Below are positions 25,571 through 34,584 of a stretch of DNA of 64,000 bases, piece by piece; position 1 is the first letter of the stretch; each line of letters starts with the position of its first letter. The DNA comes from Ruania zhangjianzhongii (GTDB taxonomy: Bacteria; Actinomycetota; Actinomycetes; Actinomycetales; Beutenbergiaceae), in assembly GCF_008000995.1 (NCBI RefSeq), contig NZ_CP042828.1:930001-994000 (forward strand), read 5' to 3'. The position numbers and the translations under genes are program-made. A model generated the notes under the pieces. It worked only from the letters and a program-made list of their open reading frames with translations, had not been told where the DNA came from and ran no database searches.

Positions 25571-25672
25571 ATGCCCTCGGCGAACAGAGACCAGATTTGG
25601 CTGCCGCGTCGTATAGCGTCACCTGAGGAACTGCTAGCAGGAGGGACCCCGGCCACCGGGATCAGGCGATGA
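25571..25672 (+). CDS. possible 33-aa leader/micro-ORF coupled to ftsH
   Basis: ATG 25571 has AGGAG five bases upstream. The frame runs 33 codons ([14 protein letters not shown]... ending GIRR) and its TGA overlaps the ftsH ATG as ATGA (25669-25672). This fills almost the whole hpt-ftsH gap. Codon use is unlike the neighbours, with AGA, ATA, CTA, TCA and GCA present, and a -10-like TATAGC lies inside, so it could instead be promoter DNA. No homologue is recognised. Confidence 0.4.
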   Translation: MPSANRDQIWLPRRIASPEELLAGGTPATGIRR

Positions 25673-27960
25673 ATCTGAAGAAGTTGCTGCGCGGTCCGCT
25701 GATCTGGATCCTCATCCCGATCATCGTGATCATCGTGAGTTTTCAGCTCATGGGCGGCGGCGGTGTGCGCGAGATCGACACCTCCGCCGGTCTGGAGCTG
25801 CTCTCCGGTGAGACGGTGGAGCAGGCGGAGATCACCGACGGCGAGCAGCGCGTCAGCCTCACCCTGACCGAGGACTATGTCGCCGAGGACGGCGAGAACT
25901 ACGGCCAGCAGGTGGAGTTCTACTACGTCGCCCCGCAGGGGGAGACGGTCGCGACGGCAGTCGCCGACGCTGCGCCGGCCCAGGGTTACAACTCCGTGGT
26001 TCCGCAGACTCCGTGGTGGTCCAGCCTGCTGATGACCATGCTCACCGTGCTGCTGCTGGTGGGTGTGTTCTGGTTCATCATGTCGCGGATGCAGGGCGGC
26101 AACTCCCGGATGATGAACTTCGGGAAGTCCAAGGCCAAGCAGGTCACCAAGGAGACGCCGAAGGTCACCTTCTCGGACGTCGCCGGGGTGGACGAGGCCG
26201 TCGAGGAGCTCGAGGAGATCAAGGACTTCCTCTCCGACCCGGCCCGGTTCCAGGCGGTCGGGGCGAAGATCCCCAAGGGCGTGCTGCTGTACGGCCCGCC
26301 CGGTACCGGTAAGACCCTGATGGCCCGGTCGGTGGCTGGGGAGGCCGGGGTGCCGTTCTACTCCATCTCCGGTTCGGACTTCGTGGAGATGTTCGTGGGT
26401 GTGGGTGCCTCCCGGGTGCGCGACCTGTTCGAGCAGGCGAAGAACAACTCACCGGCGATCATCTTCGTGGACGAGATCGACGCCGTCGGCCGCCAGCGTG
26501 GCGCCGGCCTGGGCGGCGGGCACGACGAGCGCGAGCAGACCCTGAACCAGCTCCTGGTGGAGATGGACGGGTTCGATGTGAACACCAATGTCATCCTCAT
26601 CGCCGCGACCAACCGGCCGGACATCCTCGACCCGGCGCTGTTGCGTCCGGGCCGGTTCGACCGGCAGATCGCCGTGGAGTCCCCGGACCTGAAGGGCCGC
26701 GAGGAGATCCTGCGGGTGCACTCCCAGGGCAAGCCGATGGCCCCGGACGTGGATCTGCACGCGTTCGCCAAGCGCACCCCGGGCTTCACCGGAGCTGACC
26801 TGGCGAACGTGCTGAACGAGGCCGCGCTGCTCACCGCCCGGCAGAACGGCACGCTGATCGGCAACTACGAGCTGGACGAGGCTGTCGACCGGGTGATCGC
26901 CGGGCCGCAGAAGAAGACCCGGGTGATGAACGAGAAGGAGCGCAAGCTCACCGCCTACCACGAGGGTGGGCACGCCCTGGTGGCGGCCGCGCTGCGCTAC
27001 ACCGACCCGGTGACCAAGGTGACCATCCTGCCGCGCGGGCGCGCCCTCGGATACACGATGGTGATGCCGGCCGAGGACAAGTACTCCACCACCCGGAACG
27101 AGCTGCTCGACCAGCTCGCTTACGCCATGGGTGGTCGGGTGGCCGAGGAGATCGTCTTCCACGATCCGACCACCGGTGCCTCCAACGACATCGAGAAGGC
27201 CACCGCCACCGCGCGGAAGATGGTCAAGGAGTTCGGGATGAGCGAACGGGTCGGCGCGATCCGGCTCGGCACTCCGGACGGTGAGGTGTTCCTCGGCCGG
27301 GACATGGGCCATCAGCGGGAGTACTCCGAGGACGTCGCGGGGCTGGTGGACGACGAGGTGCGCCGGATGATCGACTCCGCGCACGACGAGGCCTGGCACA
27401 TCCTGAACGAGTACCGGCACGTGCTGGACAGCCTGGCCAGCGAGCTGCTGGAGCGGGAGACGCTGAACCAGGCCGAGCTGGCCGAGGTGTTCACCGCGGT
27501 GATCAAGCGCGATCCGCGGCCGGTGTGGCTGTCCAGCCAGGACCGCCCGGTCAGCGATATCCCGCCGGTGCAGAGCCGGTTGGAGCTGGCCCAGGGCCAG
27601 CAGCCGATGCAGCCGCAGGATCAGGCTGCGGCCGCCGGTGACGAGACCATCGCCGGCCCGATCGCCCCGGGCGGGGAGCCCGCGCCGGGCACCGCGCGTC
27701 CGGAGGAGAGTGGCGCCTCGGGTCTCTATGACCAGACTGCCGACGGCGGCGCGCACCCTGGTACGAATCCGCAGGACGGCGGGGCGCACCCGGGTACGAG
27801 TCCGCAGGACGGCGTGGCGCACCCGGGTGGTTCGCCCGCCGAGGCCTGGGGTCAACCCGGTGGGGCCGTTCCAGGCCCGGAGCAGCCGGGTCCGTCCGGC
27901 CCCAGCGAACCGGGAGCACCCGGTGCCGGTGAGGGCGGCCCGCCCGAGGAGTCTCGGTGA
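25669..27960 (+). CDS. ftsH: ATP-dependent zinc metalloprotease FtsH
   Basis: A 763-aa membrane AAA+ protease. The first membrane segment spans about residues 11-25 and the second about 120-140, flanking an extracytoplasmic domain. The AAA module has Walker A GPPGTGKT (about 209), Walker [12 protein letters not shown] and the second-region-of-homology arginines near RPGRFDRQI. The protease zinc motif is HEGGH at about 431. It degrades misfolded membrane and selected soluble proteins. Beyond about residue 640 the tail is disordered, with three 11-residue units of [11 protein letters not shown] type. The start is the family-typical [10 protein letters not shown]. The stop overlaps folE (GTGA). 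Confidence 0.97.
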   Translation: MNLKKLLRGPLIWILIPIIVIIVSFQLMGGGGVREIDTSAGLELLSGETVEQAEITDGEQRVSLTLTEDYVAEDGENYGQQVEFYYVAPQGETVATAVADAAPAQGYNSVVPQTPWWSSLLMTMLTVLLLVGVFWFIMSRMQGGNSRMMNFGKSKAKQVTKETPKVTFSDVAGVDEAVEELEEIKDFLSDPARFQAVGAKIPKGVLLYGPPGTGKTLMARSVAGEAGVPFYSISGSDFVEMFVGVGASRVRDLFEQAKNNSPAIIFVDEIDAVGRQRGAGLGGGHDEREQTLNQLLVEMDGFDVNTNVILIAATNRPDILDPALLRPGRFDRQIAVESPDLKGREEILRVHSQGKPMAPDVDLHAFAKRTPGFTGADLANVLNEAALLTARQNGTLIGNYELDEAVDRVIAGPQKKTRVMNEKERKLTAYHEGGHALVAAALRYTDPVTKVTILPRGRALGYTMVMPAEDKYSTTRNELLDQLAYAMGGRVAEEIVFHDPTTGASNDIEKATATARKMVKEFGMSERVGAIRLGTPDGEVFLGRDMGHQREYSEDVAGLVDDEVRRMIDSAHDEAWHILNEYRHVLDSLASELLERETLNQAELAEVFTAVIKRDPRPVWLSSQDRPVSDIPPVQSRLELAQGQQPMQPQDQAAAAGDETIAGPIAPGGEPAPGTARPEESGASGLYDQTADGGAHPGTNPQDGGAHPGTSPQDGVAHPGGSPAEAWGQPGGAVPGPEQPGPSGPSEPGAPGAGEGGPPEESR
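27764..27862 (+). repeat. 33-bp in-frame repeats in the FtsH tail
   Basis: Three successive 11-codon units encode [22 protein letters not shown] and [11 protein letters not shown]. They lie in the disordered C-terminal tail after the protease domain. Boundaries are approximate. Confidence 0.6.
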
Positions 27961-28586
27961 CCGATCACCAGCCCGGCACCGTCGAGCGGGATGCCGGTGT
28001 GCCCTACGGCGCCACCGAGCACCACTACGACGCCGACGGCGTCGAGCGTGCCGTGCGGGATCTGCTCCGGGCGGTGGGAGAGGACCCGGACCGGCCCGGT
28101 CTGCGGGAAACCCCCGCGCGAATGGCGCGCGCGTACACGGAGATCTTCGCGGGGCTGCGCCAGGACCCTGAGGACGTCGTGCACACCTTCTTCGACATCG
28201 ATCACGAGGAGATGGTGATCGTGCGCGATATCGAGGTCTACTCCACCTGCGAGCACCACCTGCTGCCTTTCCACGGGGTCGCGCACGTCGGCTACATCCC
28301 CTCTGCCGCCGGCACGGTGACGGGGCTGAGCAAGCTCGCCCGACTGGTGGACGTCTTCGCGAAGCGGCCGCAGGTCCAAGAACGGCTGACCACGCAGATC
28401 GCCGACGCTCTGGTCCGCCTTCTCGACGCCCGCGGGGTGATCGTGGTGGTGGAGTGCGAGCACCTGTGCATGTCCATGCGCGGGGTCCGCAAGCCCGGGT
28501 CGCGTACGGTGACCTCCGCGGTCCGCGGGATGATGCGCACCAGTGCCACTCGCGCCGAGGCGATGAGCTTGATCGCCAGGGCGTGA
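27957..28586 (+). CDS. folE: GTP cyclohydrolase I
   Basis: A 209-aa enzyme that opens the folate pathway by converting GTP to 7,8-dihydroneopterin triphosphate. Zinc ligands are in [12 protein letters not shown] and in the later [21 protein letters not shown]-like sequence ([13 protein letters not shown]) and [10 protein letters not shown] complete the signature. The GTG start overlaps the ftsH stop by four bases, and folP begins 28 bp downstream. It is the first of three consecutive folate genes. Confidence 0.97.
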   Translation: MTDHQPGTVERDAGVPYGATEHHYDADGVERAVRDLLRAVGEDPDRPGLRETPARMARAYTEIFAGLRQDPEDVVHTFFDIDHEEMVIVRDIEVYSTCEHHLLPFHGVAHVGYIPSAAGTVTGLSKLARLVDVFAKRPQVQERLTTQIADALVRLLDARGVIVVVECEHLCMSMRGVRKPGSRTVTSAVRGMMRTSATRAEAMSLIARA

Positions 28587-28602
28587 GGGTTACCGGCGCA
28601 GA

Positions 28603-28608
28603 TAGGGT
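28603..28608 (+). promoter_or_regulatory. -10-like hexamer for a leaderless folP start
   Basis: TAGGGT lies 6 nt before the folP GTG at 28615 with no Shine-Dalgarno between. It may give folP an extra promoter inside the operon. Confidence 0.5.
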
Positions 28609-28614
28609 GTTCGG

Positions 28615-29439
28615 GTGACCTCACGGACGTTGGTGATGGGGGTGGTGAACGTGACCCCCGACTCTTTCAGCGACGGCGGCCAGTGGTTCGAGACCGACGT
28701 CGCCATCGCCCACGGCCGCACGCTCCTGGAGCAGGGTGCGGACATCGTGGACGTCGGCGGTGAGTCCACCCGACCCGGCGCCGAGCGGGTGCCCGAGAGG
28801 GAAGAACTCGATCGGGTCATTCCCGTGGTGGAAGCGATGACCGGCCGCGGTGCTCAGGTCAGTGTGGACACGATGCGCGCCGCCGTCGCCGATGCCGCGT
28901 TGGCGGCCGGCGCCGGCCTGATCAACGACGTGTCCGGCGGCCTGGCCGATCCGGATATGCCCGGTGTGCTGGCCGCACACGGCGCGCGGTACGTCCTCTC
29001 CCACTGGCGCGGGCACTCCGATGTGATGACCGGCCGTGCCGTCTACACCGACGTCACCGCCGAGGTGCTGGCCGAGCTCTCCGACCGGGTGAGGGCGATC
29101 CGGGCCGCCGGGGTGCGCGCCGATCAGATCGTGCTCGACCCGGGCCTGGGATTCGCCAAGAATGCCAAGCATAACTGGCGGCTGCTGGCCGACCTGGACC
29201 AGGTGAAAGCCCTCGGCTACCCGGTGCTCATCGGCGCGTCTCGCAAGCGCTTCCTCGGTCAGATTCTCGCTGAGGCCGGAGCCGAGTCGCTTCCGGCTTT
29301 CCGGGACCGGGCGACGGCCGCCGTCAGCGCTCTGGCTGCTGCCAAAGGCGTGTGGGCGGTGCGGGTGCACGATGTGGCCGGTAGCGTCGACGCTATCCGG
29401 GTAGCTCAGGCATGGCGGGAGGCTGAGAATGAGCGGTGA
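28615..29439 (+). CDS. folP: dihydropteroate synthase
   Basis: A 274-aa TIM-barrel enzyme joining the pterin pyrophosphate to p-aminobenzoate; it is the sulfonamide target. Signatures are MGVVNVTPDSFSDGG at the N-terminus, DIVDVGGESTRPGA, and the C-terminal LIGASRKRFLG. GTG 28615 sits in a leaderless context; ATG 28636 would cut into the first barrel strand. Its last 11 bases overlap the folB/folK gene, whose GGGAGG lies in the folP 3' end. Confidence 0.96.
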   Translation: MTSRTLVMGVVNVTPDSFSDGGQWFETDVAIAHGRTLLEQGADIVDVGGESTRPGAERVPEREELDRVIPVVEAMTGRGAQVSVDTMRAAVADAALAAGAGLINDVSGGLADPDMPGVLAAHGARYVLSHWRGHSDVMTGRAVYTDVTAEVLAELSDRVRAIRAAGVRADQIVLDPGLGFAKNAKHNWRLLADLDQVKALGYPVLIGASRKRFLGQILAEAGAESLPAFRDRATAAVSALAAAKGVWAVRVHDVAGSVDAIRVAQAWREAENER

Positions 29440-31477
29440 GAATCCCATGGCGGAGGAGCCGGAGAACCAGAAGGACCTGGAGACTATGACGCGAGCAGCC
29501 CCCGTGCACGAGCCGATCCTCGGCGCACCGACCCGTGCCGGGGAGACCGGTACCTACGGAGCGAACGACCAGATCCGGCTGACCGGTGTCGCCGGGATCG
29601 GTCACCACGGTGTGCTCGAGGAGGAGCGCCGGGACGGCCAGCCCTTCCTCGCCGATCTCGTACTGACCGTGGACACTCGAGCGGCCGCCGCCGATGACGA
29701 CCTCACCCGGACCGTCAACTACGCCGAGGTGGCCCAGCAGGTGGTGGCCGTGATCGAGGGGGAGCCGGCCAACCTGATTGAGACCCTGGCCGCCCGGATC
29801 GCGGCGGTAGCGCTGCGCCACGAGGGCGTGCAGCAGGCGAGCGTGACCGTGCACAAGCCGGAAGCGCCGGTGGGTGTGCCCTTCACCGATGTCGAGGTGA
29901 CGATCACCCGCACCCCGGCGGACGACCTGCCGGAGGTCGACCTTGGCTCCGCTGAGCAGTCCGCTGCACCGGCGCCATTGCCGCCGCTGCCACCCACTGT
30001 GCTGCCACCTGCGGCCGCCGCGACGCCCGAGCCGGTCTCGGACGAGCCGGAATCCTCGGCCGCCGGTGCGGATCTGCACGCCGAGCCGGAGCAACCGGTG
30101 CCGGTGGTGATCGCCCTGGGTGGGAACGTCGGTGATGTCCGCACCACACTCCGTGCCGTGGTGGCCGATCTCCGCGCGATGCCCGGCTTGTCCGTCGAGG
30201 AGGTGTCCCCGCTGGCCCGCACGGCCGCTGTCCTCGCGCCAGACGCCGTCGCCCAGCCGGACTACTTGAACGCGGTGGTGCTGGCCACCACCGCCATGGC
30301 ACCGATGGCCCTGCTGGAATCGATGCAGGGACTGGAGAATGCCTACGGTCGGCGGCGCGCGGAGCGCTGGGGGGAACGCACTCTGGACCTCGACCTGATC
30401 GTCTACGACGGCGTCAGCTCCACCGATCCGGAGCTGTCGCTGCCGCACCCGCGCGCCAGTGAGCGGGCCTTCGTGCTGGTGCCCTGGGCGCAGGTCGCCC
30501 CGGATGCTTTCCTGCCCGGGCTCGGCGGTGGGCCGGTGGCCACGCTCGCGGAGACCGCGCCGGACCGCGGTGGGGTGCGCTGGTTGGCGCTGGACTGGCT
30601 GGAAGACCCGGCCCGACCAGCGCCCGCACCGGAGCCCTCCCCGGCGCCGGATCCAGCCGCACCTGCGCCGGCAGCCGACTCGGATCCAGCCGTACCTGCG
30701 CCGGCAGCTGACTCAGCCGCAGCAGCGCCGCCGCCAGTCGTGGCACCCGAGGGAGCCCCAGCGGCGCCTGCGCCACGAGTGGCACCTCAGGCCGCCGTCG
30801 CAGCACCCGCCCCGGTGCCGGAATCGGCCCCCGCAGCGCCCGCCCCGGATGGGGCCAGCACGGCCGCCGCAGCGGAGGTCGATGACGCGGAGCAGGACTG
30901 GCCCGAGAACGACGCCGAACAGCCTGTCGACAACGCCTCCGCGCAGCCCGTGCCTCCTGCCGCCGGCGAGGAACGGGTGAGCCAGTGGGCGCCGCAGAGG
31001 CCGGAGGATCTGGAGCACCAGGAGAGCAGGGAGAGCCAGGACGACCTGGAGCTGCTCGCCCACGGCGACCCCGACCCGGAACCACCACCACCGGTGCTGC
31101 CGCCAGCCGGCCGGCCGGCTCGGGCAAGCTTCCCACCGCCGCAGGCACCCGCACCGGCCGCCTCCGCTCCGGCACCGGTCTCGGCGCCAGATGCTGGGCC
31201 CTGGGGAGAACCGGGAGCCGCCGAGCCCGACCGGGCACCGCAGCCGGCCCCAGAACCGCAGGCTCACCCAGAACCGGAGCCCGAGCCCGAGGATGAGCCC
31301 CAGGCCGAGAACGATCCCGAGGATGGCCCGGGGTCCTGGTTCGAGCAGTCCGCGGCACGGGCCGAGGCTGACCAGCGGCGTCAATCGAGCTTGCCCTGGG
31401 TCACCTCACCTGAGGAAGGGCAGGCACCGCGGCTGGCGCCGAAGTGGCAGCCGCTGCGCCGCCACGACGACACCTGA
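29429..31477 (+). CDS. folK: bifunctional dihydroneopterin aldolase/HPPK with a long disordered tail
   Basis: A 682-aa fusion. FolB spans about residues 48-170 (QIRLTGVAGIGHHGVLEEER ... FTDVEVTITR). FolK spans about 225-390, with ALGGNVGDV and the catalytic WGERTLDLDLIVYDG. They perform the two steps before FolP. From about 393 to the end there are roughly 290 residues of Pro/Ala/Glu-rich low-complexity sequence with repeats of PAPAADSD type; this is unusual for HPPK and of unknown role. ATG 29429 has GGGAGG seven bases upstream. A separate downstream gene does not explain the tail, since the frame stays open to the TGATG overlap with DUF3180. Confidence 0.93.
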   Translation: MSGENPMAEEPENQKDLETMTRAAPVHEPILGAPTRAGETGTYGANDQIRLTGVAGIGHHGVLEEERRDGQPFLADLVLTVDTRAAAADDDLTRTVNYAEVAQQVVAVIEGEPANLIETLAARIAAVALRHEGVQQASVTVHKPEAPVGVPFTDVEVTITRTPADDLPEVDLGSAEQSAAPAPLPPLPPTVLPPAAAATPEPVSDEPESSAAGADLHAEPEQPVPVVIALGGNVGDVRTTLRAVVADLRAMPGLSVEEVSPLARTAAVLAPDAVAQPDYLNAVVLATTAMAPMALLESMQGLENAYGRRRAERWGERTLDLDLIVYDGVSSTDPELSLPHPRASERAFVLVPWAQVAPDAFLPGLGGGPVATLAETAPDRGGVRWLALDWLEDPARPAPAPEPSPAPDPAAPAPAADSDPAVPAPAADSAAAAPPPVVAPEGAPAAPAPRVAPQAAVAAPAPVPESAPAAPAPDGASTAAAAEVDDAEQDWPENDAEQPVDNASAQPVPPAAGEERVSQWAPQRPEDLEHQESRESQDDLELLAHGDPDPEPPPPVLPPAGRPARASFPPPQAPAPAASAPAPVSAPDAGPWGEPGAAEPDRAPQPAPEPQAHPEPEPEPEDEPQAENDPEDGPGSWFEQSAARAEADQRRQSSLPWVTSPEEGQAPRLAPKWQPLRRHDDT

Positions 31478-31956
31478 TGGGCCGGTTGCGCTGGTCCACT
31501 CTGGGCGCAGTGACGATTGTCGCCGGAACGATCTCCGTTGTGGCGTTGCGCTGGTGGACCACGCGTGGCCACCTGCCGGTGAATGTACCGATCGTGCTCG
31601 CCGGCGTGCTGCTGGCCCTCGCCGTGCTGGTGCTGATCTTCGGGCTGCGGGTGCGCGCCGCGGTGCGCAACCACACGCTGGATGATCCGGTCGGGGCGAG
31701 CCGCGTGCTCGTGCTCGGTCAATCCGCCGCTGTCACCGCGGCGGTGCATGTGGGCTACCTGCTGGCCCAGCTCGGGTTGGCCCTGCCGCGCTGGGAGGCG
31801 CCGGAACCGCGCGCCCAGGTGCTCCGCGTTGTTGTCTGCCTGGTTGCTGCGCTAGGGCTCGCTGCGGCCGGGATGCTCACCCAGCATTTCTGCCGGGTCC
31901 CGCCCGAGGATGACGACGACGAGCAGGGCCCACGCCCCCCGGGCGCCACTGCCTGA
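31477..31956 (+). CDS. DUF3180 membrane protein
   Basis: A 159-aa actinobacterial membrane protein with about four hydrophobic segments (WSTLGAVTIVAGTISVVAL, VPIVLAGVLLALAVLVLIFG, VTAAVHVGYLLAQLG, VVVCLVAALGLAAAGML) and an acidic C-terminus with EDDDDE. DUF3180 genes always follow folK in this gene order; the function is unknown. The start overlaps the folB/folK stop as TGATG. A large hairpin terminator lies just after it, closing the folate operon. Confidence 0.88.
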   Translation: MGRLRWSTLGAVTIVAGTISVVALRWWTTRGHLPVNVPIVLAGVLLALAVLVLIFGLRVRAAVRNHTLDDPVGASRVLVLGQSAAVTAAVHVGYLLAQLGLALPRWEAPEPRAQVLRVVVCLVAALGLAAAGMLTQHFCRVPPEDDDDEQGPRPPGATA

Positions 31957-31971
31957 CCACCCGCAGCTGCT

Positions 31972-32027
31972 CGAGGGGCCACTCGTGTCGCTCACCGGCA
32001 GCGGGCGCGACAACGAGTGGCACCTCG
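31972..32027 (+). terminator. long hairpin terminator closing the folate/DUF3180 operon
   Basis: CGAGGGGCCACTCGTGTCGC (31972-31991) pairs with the complementary strand at 32007-32027, forming a stem of about 20 bp with one bulge and one mismatch. It starts 16 bp after the DUF3180 stop. Confidence 0.7.
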
Positions 32028-32083
32028 TGGTCTCCGTCGTGGGGTTGACGCGGCGGCTTGTCGGTATCGGCAAGAATGGCACG

Positions 32084-32572
32084 ATGGACTCCGACGCAGC
32101 CTTCGACCTGGACGGCATCACCTGGATCCCGGTCTCACCCAAGCTCACCCCGGTGCGGGTGACGATCGCCGCCATCGCGATCGGCATTCCGCTGGTCGCC
32201 GGTCTGGCGCTCGCGATCATCTTCGGCGGATGGCTGTGGACCGCCCCGGTGGCGATCGCACTGCTGCTGGTCTGGGTGATGTGGCTGGTGCCGCGTCAGG
32301 TGCGCGCGATCGGGTATGCCGAGCTGGACGAGGACCTGCTCATCCGCAAGGGCGTGATGTTCCGCTCGCTCGTGGTGGTCCCGTACGGGCGGATGCAGTA
32401 CGTGGAGGTGCAGGCTGGACCGGTGGCCCGGTCTCGCGGCATCGCCGAGGTACAGCTGCACACCGCCTCCGCCCAGTCCGATGCGTCGATCCCCGGTCTG
32501 CCGGAGGCCGAGGCGGCCCGGTTGCGTGATCAGCTCTCCGCTCGTGGCGAAGCACGGCTGGCGGGCCTGTGA
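32084..32572 (+). CDS. PH domain-containing membrane protein (YdbS-like)
   Basis: A 162-aa protein with two adjacent hydrophobic segments (about 23-65) followed by a bacterial PH domain (bPH_2) with LIRKGVMFRSLVVVPYGRMQYVEVQAGP and HTASAQSDASIPGL. It matches the B. subtilis YdbS/YdbT pair. ATG 32084 was chosen because AAGAAT lies 6 nt before it and the protein then starts sensibly at MDSDAAF; an upstream in-frame start would run through the terminator. Its stop overlaps the next gene (GTGA), which encodes the YdbT-like partner. Confidence 0.82.
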   Translation: MDSDAAFDLDGITWIPVSPKLTPVRVTIAAIAIGIPLVAGLALAIIFGGWLWTAPVAIALLLVWVMWLVPRQVRAIGYAELDEDLLIRKGVMFRSLVVVPYGRMQYVEVQAGPVARSRGIAEVQLHTASAQSDASIPGLPEAEAARLRDQLSARGEARLAGL

Positions 32573-34530
32573 GCACTCCACACCGGCCTCCCGAGGAGTT
32601 CGGCCCCGGCCCGGATCCCGCCGCGCCCGGGTCGCCGGGCGGCGACCACCGTCCGGATCCCGCCCCGCCTGGAGCGCCGGGGCCTGATTCCACCTCCGCG
32701 GCGATGCCGGCTGCACCCGCTGCACCACCCGCTGCACCACCGCCTGCACCGGACCAGCTGCCGCCCCCCGCGGCTGGTGCGGCCGGCACCCATGACGCGG
32801 CCAGCGCGCGCGACGAGGACGGCACCCGCGACGAGGACGGCACCCGCGACGAGGACGGCACCCGCGACGAGGACGGCACCCGCGACGAGGACGGCGTCCA
32901 GTGGCACCGCGTGCACCGGGTCACCCCGTTCCTGAACGCCTGGAAGGTGGCCGCGGCACTGTTCGCGGTCTTCGTCTGGCAGTACAGCGACACTCTGGGC
33001 CAGCTGGACCTTCCCGTTGTCCAGATCCTGCTGATCGTGCTGGGGGTGATCGTGCTCGGCTCCCTCATCGGCCTCGGCATCTCCACGCTCGCGTGGTCTC
33101 GCACCAAGTACGCACTCTCCGACGAGAGCGTGTTCCTCCACTCGGGGATCTTGTTCCGGCAGCAACGGCACGTGCGTCTGGACCGAATGCAGACGGTGGA
33201 CGTCACCCAGCCGCTGCTCGCCCGGATCGCCGGATTCTCCGCACTGAAGATCGAGAGCGCGGGTGGTGCGGGCTCCAACCTGACGCTGCAGTTCTTGCGG
33301 GAGGAGACCGCCAAGCAGCTGCGCAACGACCTGCTCGCTCGCGCGGCCGGCCTGCGCGTGGGCCGCGGCCAGGCGGGCCGCCCTGCGCCGGGATCAGTGC
33401 CGGGCGCCTCGACCCCAGCGGCAGCCGGGGCGCCGGGGAGCACGTTCGCACCAGAGGCTCCGGAGCGGCCGGTGCTCACTCTGATGGCGTCCCGGCTGCT
33501 CGGCTCGCTGGCCCTGTCGATGGGTATCGTGCTCCTGCTGCTCTTCTTCATCGGTCTCGTGGTGCTGGTGATCGTGACCGGGAACGTCGGCGTCCTGTTC
33601 GGGGTCGGTGTGCCGATGCTCGGTGGTGCGGCCTACTGGTGGGGCCGGTTTGCCGGCGAGTTCTCCTTCCGGGTGGCCACCTCACCCGATGGCATCCGGG
33701 TACGCCAGGGGCTGCTGGAGACCAAGGCACGGACCATCCCACCCGGCCGGGTGCAGGCAGTCCAGCTCACCCAGGCGCCGATGTGGCGGCTTAAGGACTG
33801 GTGGCGGATCACCGTGAACATCGCCGGCTACGGGCCGGAGGAGACCACCAGCACGGTGCTCTATCCGGTGGCCACTGAGGCAGAGGCTGCCCAGCTGCTC
33901 TACCTGGTGCAACCGGACCTGGGTACCGAGGCGCCGCTGGACCTGCTGCACGCTGGGCTGGTCGGCACGGCCGACGATGCCGGGTTCGTCACCACACCCC
34001 GACGCGCCCGCTGGCTGGACCCGCTGATCTGGCGTCGGAACGGGTACCGGCTGACCGACACGGTGACCCTGCTGCGCACCGGCCGGTGGTGGCGCACCCT
34101 CGTGCTCGTCCCGCATGAGCGGGTGCAGTCTCTGGGGATGGAGCAGGGGCCGATTGCCCGGAAGATCTCGTTGGCCGACATCGCCCTGCACTCCACCCCG
34201 GGCCCGATCACTCCGCGGGTGGCGCACCTCGACGTGGCCGCAGCACAGGGCCTGTTGGTGGAGCTGACCGAGCGGGCGCGCCGGGCCCGCCACAGTGCCG
34301 GCCCCGAACGCTGGATGGAAGAGAGCCCTGTGGTGGGAATCGCGCCGACGGGCGAGGCGGAGGACATTCCGGTCGACGCCGCCAGCGTGCGGGCCCGCTT
34401 CGGTGGGATCCTGCCGGGTCCCAGCGCGCCACCGGCGTGGAGTGCCCCGTCCGCTGCGGCTGTCCGTTCACCCGAGGCCACCCAGGCCACCGACGCCACC
34501 CAGGCCACCGACGCCAACCCATCCCCCTGA
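32569..34530 (+). CDS. PH domain-containing membrane protein (YdbT-like), with N-terminal repeats
   Basis: A 653-aa protein. Residues 1-115 are Pro/Ala/Asp-rich and contain five DEDGTR units. Paired membrane segments and at least two bPH_2 domains follow; PH signatures are LHSGILFRQQRHVRLDRMQ and VRQGLLETKARTIPPGRVQ, and a third-like stretch has LLRTGRWWRTLVLVPHERVQ. It matches YdbT, which acts with YdbS at the membrane; in Bacillus the pair is linked to bacteriocin tolerance. The C-terminus is Ala/Thr rich with two ATQATDA units. Overlap with the upstream gene implies joint translation. Confidence 0.85.
   Translation: MSTPHRPPEEFGPGPDPAAPGSPGGDHRPDPAPPGAPGPDSTSAAMPAAPAAPPAAPPPAPDQLPPPAAGAAGTHDAASARDEDGTRDEDGTRDEDGTRDEDGTRDEDGVQWHRVHRVTPFLNAWKVAAALFAVFVWQYSDTLGQLDLPVVQILLIVLGVIVLGSLIGLGISTLAWSRTKYALSDESVFLHSGILFRQQRHVRLDRMQTVDVTQPLLARIAGFSALKIESAGGAGSNLTLQFLREETAKQLRNDLLARAAGLRVGRGQAGRPAPGSVPGASTPAAAGAPGSTFAPEAPERPVLTLMASRLLGSLALSMGIVLLLLFFIGLVVLVIVTGNVGVLFGVGVPMLGGAAYWWGRFAGEFSFRVATSPDGIRVRQGLLETKARTIPPGRVQAVQLTQAPMWRLKDWWRITVNIAGYGPEETTSTVLYPVATEAEAAQLLYLVQPDLGTEAPLDLLHAGLVGTADDAGFVTTPRRARWLDPLIWRRNGYRLTDTVTLLRTGRWWRTLVLVPHERVQSLGMEQGPIARKISLADIALHSTPGPITPRVAHLDVAAAQGLLVELTERARRARHSAGPERWMEESPVVGIAPTGEAEDIPVDAASVRARFGGILPGPSAPPAWSAPSAAAVRSPEATQATDATQATDANPSP
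32809..32898 (+). repeat. 18-bp in-frame repeat, five units
   Basis: CGCGACGAGGACGGCACC is repeated five times head to tail. The first four units are identical and the fifth ends in GTC. It encodes RDEDGT repeats in the disordered N-terminus of the YdbT-like protein. Near-perfect identity suggests recent slippage. Confidence 0.9.
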
Positions 34531-34584
34531 CCTCCTGGTCACGCTGGCGCGGAGCGCTGCTGCCAGTGCGACACAATGGCGCGT

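Noticed and set aside
26449-27855. Minus-strand frame of 468 codons opposite ftsH
   Set aside because: Shadow of a highly conserved gene with no independent coding evidence.
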